36,844 bases of DNA, from positions 1-36,844 of the forward strand of contig JAGGAC010000022.1 of the NCBI GenBank assembly GCA_017889635.1. Direction: 5' to 3'. Both the position numbers and the translations under genes were made by a program. This document shows, piece after piece, positions 34,606 through 36,844 of this stretch; the first letter of the stretch is position 1; each line of letters begins with the position of its first letter. The stretch is from Bacillota bacterium (lineage in GTDB: Bacteria; Bacillota; Negativicutes; Sporomusales; CTSoil-080). The notes beneath the pieces are model-generated. The model had not been told where the DNA came from. It searched no databases and was given only the letters and a program-made list of their open reading frames with translations.

Positions 34606-35868
34606 CTACTTCAACAAGTATTCAGCTGTCAGCACTTGGTCAAATAAATTAAATACTTCCTGAGCATTATAAAGGTCTTTTGACAATGACATCTCCATGC
34701 ATAATTTTCCAGAAATAGAGGACGACACCAACAAAATCGACTGCGATTTGAAATAAAAATAAACCGAGTCTACCATTTTTTCCATAATCGGATACGATAT
34801 AACACCTAAATTAGAATACGTCAGTGAAAAATTCCCCAGATTAGTTCTTTCAGGTATAGTCTTTTTGCACATTTCCAAGCATTGCTTTTTAGCTTTTTCA
34901 TATGTGGAAATAGCAGCCAGAACGCGTGACAGACTATATGGGATTCCCCGTTTAAACCACTTAAATGCGCCTTTTACCTGTCTTTCCATATCTTTTTCCC
35001 GAAAAAGCTGCACTGGAAGACTTGCAATCAAGTTTCCGGGCGTTTCTCCCGGCAAGTAAGGCACCAGTGGCTGCAGATCCATCGGCATAGAAAGCAAAAC
35101 ACGCCTCTTCCCCTGATCATACTGCAATAAGGCCTGGGCTAAAACTTCACACATATACTCGCTTAACGTTACTCCTTTTTGTTTACACCTCCGCAGTAAC
35201 GTTTCAGTATCCTCCTGATTAATGGTGTACGACTTGGTAGAATAATCGTTACTTTTAGCAGGCCTTTTTGCATAACTTAAATCCACGGTATCTTCAATCG
35301 CGGTTTTGCCTGAACTATAAAAAAAATCAATAAGAAAAACCGGCAGCCATAAAAAGGCGCCGATTTTTTTTAATATACGTATACTCTTCTGCCAGGCAGT
35401 TTCCATGACCGCTGTTTTAATAATACGATGTTCACCACTATAATATTGAAGCCATTTTTGAATCCAAAAAACCAACCCCCGCCCATTTGCCAAGATGTGA
35501 TTCATACAAATAACTACCGTATTATCATTCACAACGGCTATGTGAAAAGGAAGGCGGGTATTGGTCGGGTAATATTGGCTTATAATTGTTTCCCGATCAT
35601 ACTTTTGGGCAAGTTGCTTATCTTCAAAGTTAAGCAGTCGCTCAAGCTCCTCATGAGAAAACCTTCCCCAATAAAACCTATTTTGTTCAGGACATTCGAT
35701 AATCTTCGTCTGCAGTAACGGATTTCTAACAATCATTTCTCTGTAGCTTATAGCCAGCTTACTAATATCAATTATTTCTTTCAGAACCACAGTTGCCATC
35801 ATATTGTTCGATGAATTAAATTCTTCCGTCCCTAGAAAATACACCCCCGCCAATTGAACCAACTCCAC
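34606..35868 (-). CDS. Stand-alone condensation-like acyltransferase
   Basis: The 420-aa protein resembles the condensation/PapA/wax-ester-synthase acyltransferase superfamily. At residues 123-129 it has NHILANG where the family has HHxxxDG: the second His (His124) and Gly are kept, but the first His is Asn and the Asp is Asn. The C-terminal half shows SMPMDLQPLVPYLPGETPGN and the superfamily-like TYSNLG. It is either an acyltransferase using the single His or a non-catalytic partner. Start GTG 35868 with GGGGTGG before it; no suitable ATG. It sits 63 bp behind one NRPS and 28 bp before the next, so it belongs to the pathway and might acylate the product or hand a chain between assembly lines. 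Confidence 0.8.
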   Translation of the reverse strand: MELVQLAGVYFLGTEEFNSSNNMMATVVLKEIIDISKLAISYREMIVRNPLLQTKIIECPEQNRFYWGRFSHEELERLLNFEDKQLAQKYDRETIISQYYPTNTRLPFHIAVVNDNTVVICMNHILANGRGLVFWIQKWLQYYSGEHRIIKTAVMETAWQKSIRILKKIGAFLWLPVFLIDFFYSSGKTAIEDTVDLSYAKRPAKSNDYSTKSYTINQEDTETLLRRCKQKGVTLSEYMCEVLAQALLQYDQGKRRVLLSMPMDLQPLVPYLPGETPGNLIASLPVQLFREKDMERQVKGAFKWFKRGIPYSLSRVLAAISTYEKAKKQCLEMCKKTIPERTNLGNFSLTYSNLGVISYPIMEKMVDSVYFYFKSQSILLVSSSISGKLCMEMSLSKDLYNAQEVFNLFDQVLTAEYLLK

Positions 35869-35931
35869 ATTTCCACCCCAATTATTATCAATTGTTCAAT
35901 TCTAATTTAGCGCTTTCAACAACCTTACCAC

Positions 35932-36844
35932 CTAGCAATTTGAGGGTATCGAAATACGCTGTAAAATTTCTTGCATAATCTTAGCATTTTCTTCGACATA
36001 TCGAGGCTCTAACATAGACTCATGAGCCCCAAATCCTTCATATTTTAAAAATTTTCCGGTAGTTTTTTGCGCCCATTCATTCACCTTCGACATATCTTGT
36101 TTATTAGAAGAATATATATGATATATATTGGCCATTATTTTTTCCTTGTTAAGCAAGGTATTAAGGTATTTTAAATAATCGGCTGTTTTACTTTGCATGA
36201 ATTGTGCTATATTCCCTTTCTCTTGAGAAGATATCTCCATATTCGTCAGATAAGCATCAAATTGTTTCATTAAAGCATCCATAACCTCAAGGCTTATCTC
36301 TACATACTGACAATCTAATAAAATTATTTCTGCCTGATAGCCTTGTTTTTCTAATTCTCTGGCTACTTCATAGGTTAACGTTCCCCCTGCAGAAAATCCG
36401 ACCAATATATAAGGGCCTTGCGGCTGTACAGCGATAATAGATTTTACATAATCTCTAATTTTATCTTCGGTTTCGATTAAATTGAAGCAAAATAAAGTAT
36501 AATCCGCTAAATAACCAGCCAAATGCCTGTATATTAAACCAAGAGGCACTGCTGGTGGAAAGAAAAACAAATTGCAACCATTATTATCATTAGCATTATA
36601 TTTAATATAATTGTTATAGATGCCAACCTTATCCCCTTGCAGTATACAAGTAGTAAATTCTTTTATATTGGGGGTTTTAAAAATTTGTTCATAGATTACA
36701 TCCAGACAAAATTCTTCACGTACCTTAGCGATAAGGGTTATAACCTTTAGAGAATGACCACCAAGTTCAAAGAAGTTATCTTCAATCCCGACCTTTTCAA
36801 CACCTAAAACCTCCTGCCAGATTTTCGCCATCTTTTCTTCCGCT
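35932..36844 (-). CDS. NRPS C-terminal end: T and thioesterase (partial)
   Basis: The open frame runs off the window at 36844, so this is the 3' end of a larger NRPS. A carrier domain (WQEVLGVEKVGIEDNFFELG, Ser in GGHSLK) is followed by a type I thioesterase of about 220 residues with nucleophile motif GFSAGG, an acid in LLDCQYVE and a catalytic His in GFGAHESML. Such TEs hydrolyse or cyclise the finished peptide. It is the most upstream visible gene of the cluster. The missing 5' modules, and whether a promoter lies before them, cannot be seen. Confidence 0.93.
   Translation of the reverse strand, partial: AEEKMAKIWQEVLGVEKVGIEDNFFELGGHSLKVITLIAKVREEFCLDVIYEQIFKTPNIKEFTTCILQGDKVGIYNNYIKYNANDNNGCNLFFFPPAVPLGLIYRHLAGYLADYTLFCFNLIETEDKIRDYVKSIIAVQPQGPYILVGFSAGGTLTYEVARELEKQGYQAEIILLDCQYVEISLEVMDALMKQFDAYLTNMEISSQEKGNIAQFMQSKTADYLKYLNTLLNKEKIMANIYHIYSSNKQDMSKVNEWAQKTTGKFLKYEGFGAHESMLEPRYVEENAKIMQEILQRISIPSNC

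Noticed and set aside
1-36844. CRISPR array, toxin-antitoxin or phage-defence system
   Set aside because: No regularly spaced direct repeats, cas-like genes or recognisable defence pairs were seen; the repeats found are operators, terminators or att relics.

Overview
The window looks like chromosome from a diderm, spore-former-related Firmicute of the Negativicutes (Sporomusaceae type, e.g. Sporomusa or Pelosinus). Genes, Shine-Dalgarno sites and sigma-A promoters are of Firmicutes type and the DNA is A+T-leaning. It also encodes a TolC-family outer-membrane channel with a signal peptide and a periplasmic adaptor, which only make sense with an outer membrane. The assignment is inference; no rRNA or other marker gene is present.

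Layout. 1-2.9 kb: undecaprenyl-diphosphatase, a cyclic-di-GMP-I type riboswitch with its terminator, a glyoxalase-fold enzyme and a metallo-beta-lactamase-fold hydrolase, all on the minus strand. 2.9-4.6 kb: a plus-strand operon of TetR regulator, FMN-binding protein and flavodoxin behind a promoter with a TetR-type operator. 4.7-7.1 kb: an aromatic-acid-type MFS transporter divergent from a second TetR gene; between them lie a consensus promoter, a 32-bp perfect palindrome and an early terminator. 7.3-10.1 kb: a four-gene minus-strand membrane/regulator operon (DUF2975, XRE, DUF4153, DUF2809) with a large inverted-repeat operator. 10.2-15 kb: a double P-loop ATPase, a small unknown protein, a chemoreceptor controlled by a second GEMM riboswitch, and an unknown two-helix membrane protein. 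15.1-16.3 kb: a graveyard of mobile DNA (recombinase C-terminus, tRNA-Gly 3' half with integrase-arm-like repeats, frameshifted IS630 transposase).

16.4-36.8 kb is one biosynthesis-and-export region, all on the minus strand. In transcription order it contains the 3' end of an NRPS (T-TE, running off the window), a condensation-like acyltransferase, a complete two-module NRPS (C-A-T-E-C-A-T-R), a DUF362/ferredoxin protein and an Sfp-type phosphopantetheinyl transferase. After a strong terminator come a MacAB-TolC-like exporter (ATPase, FtsX-type permease, HlyD adaptor, TolC channel) and a second ABC-2 exporter (ATPase, permease).

The PPTase would arm the carrier domains, the NRPSs would build a peptide with a D-residue followed by a leucine-like residue and release it reductively, and the exporters would carry it across both membranes. 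No product can be named from the sequence. The NRPS region with mixed TE/reductase release and an embedded Fe-S protein is the most likely place for undescribed biology. The two GEMM riboswitches and the TetR-region short transcript are the best regulatory leads.
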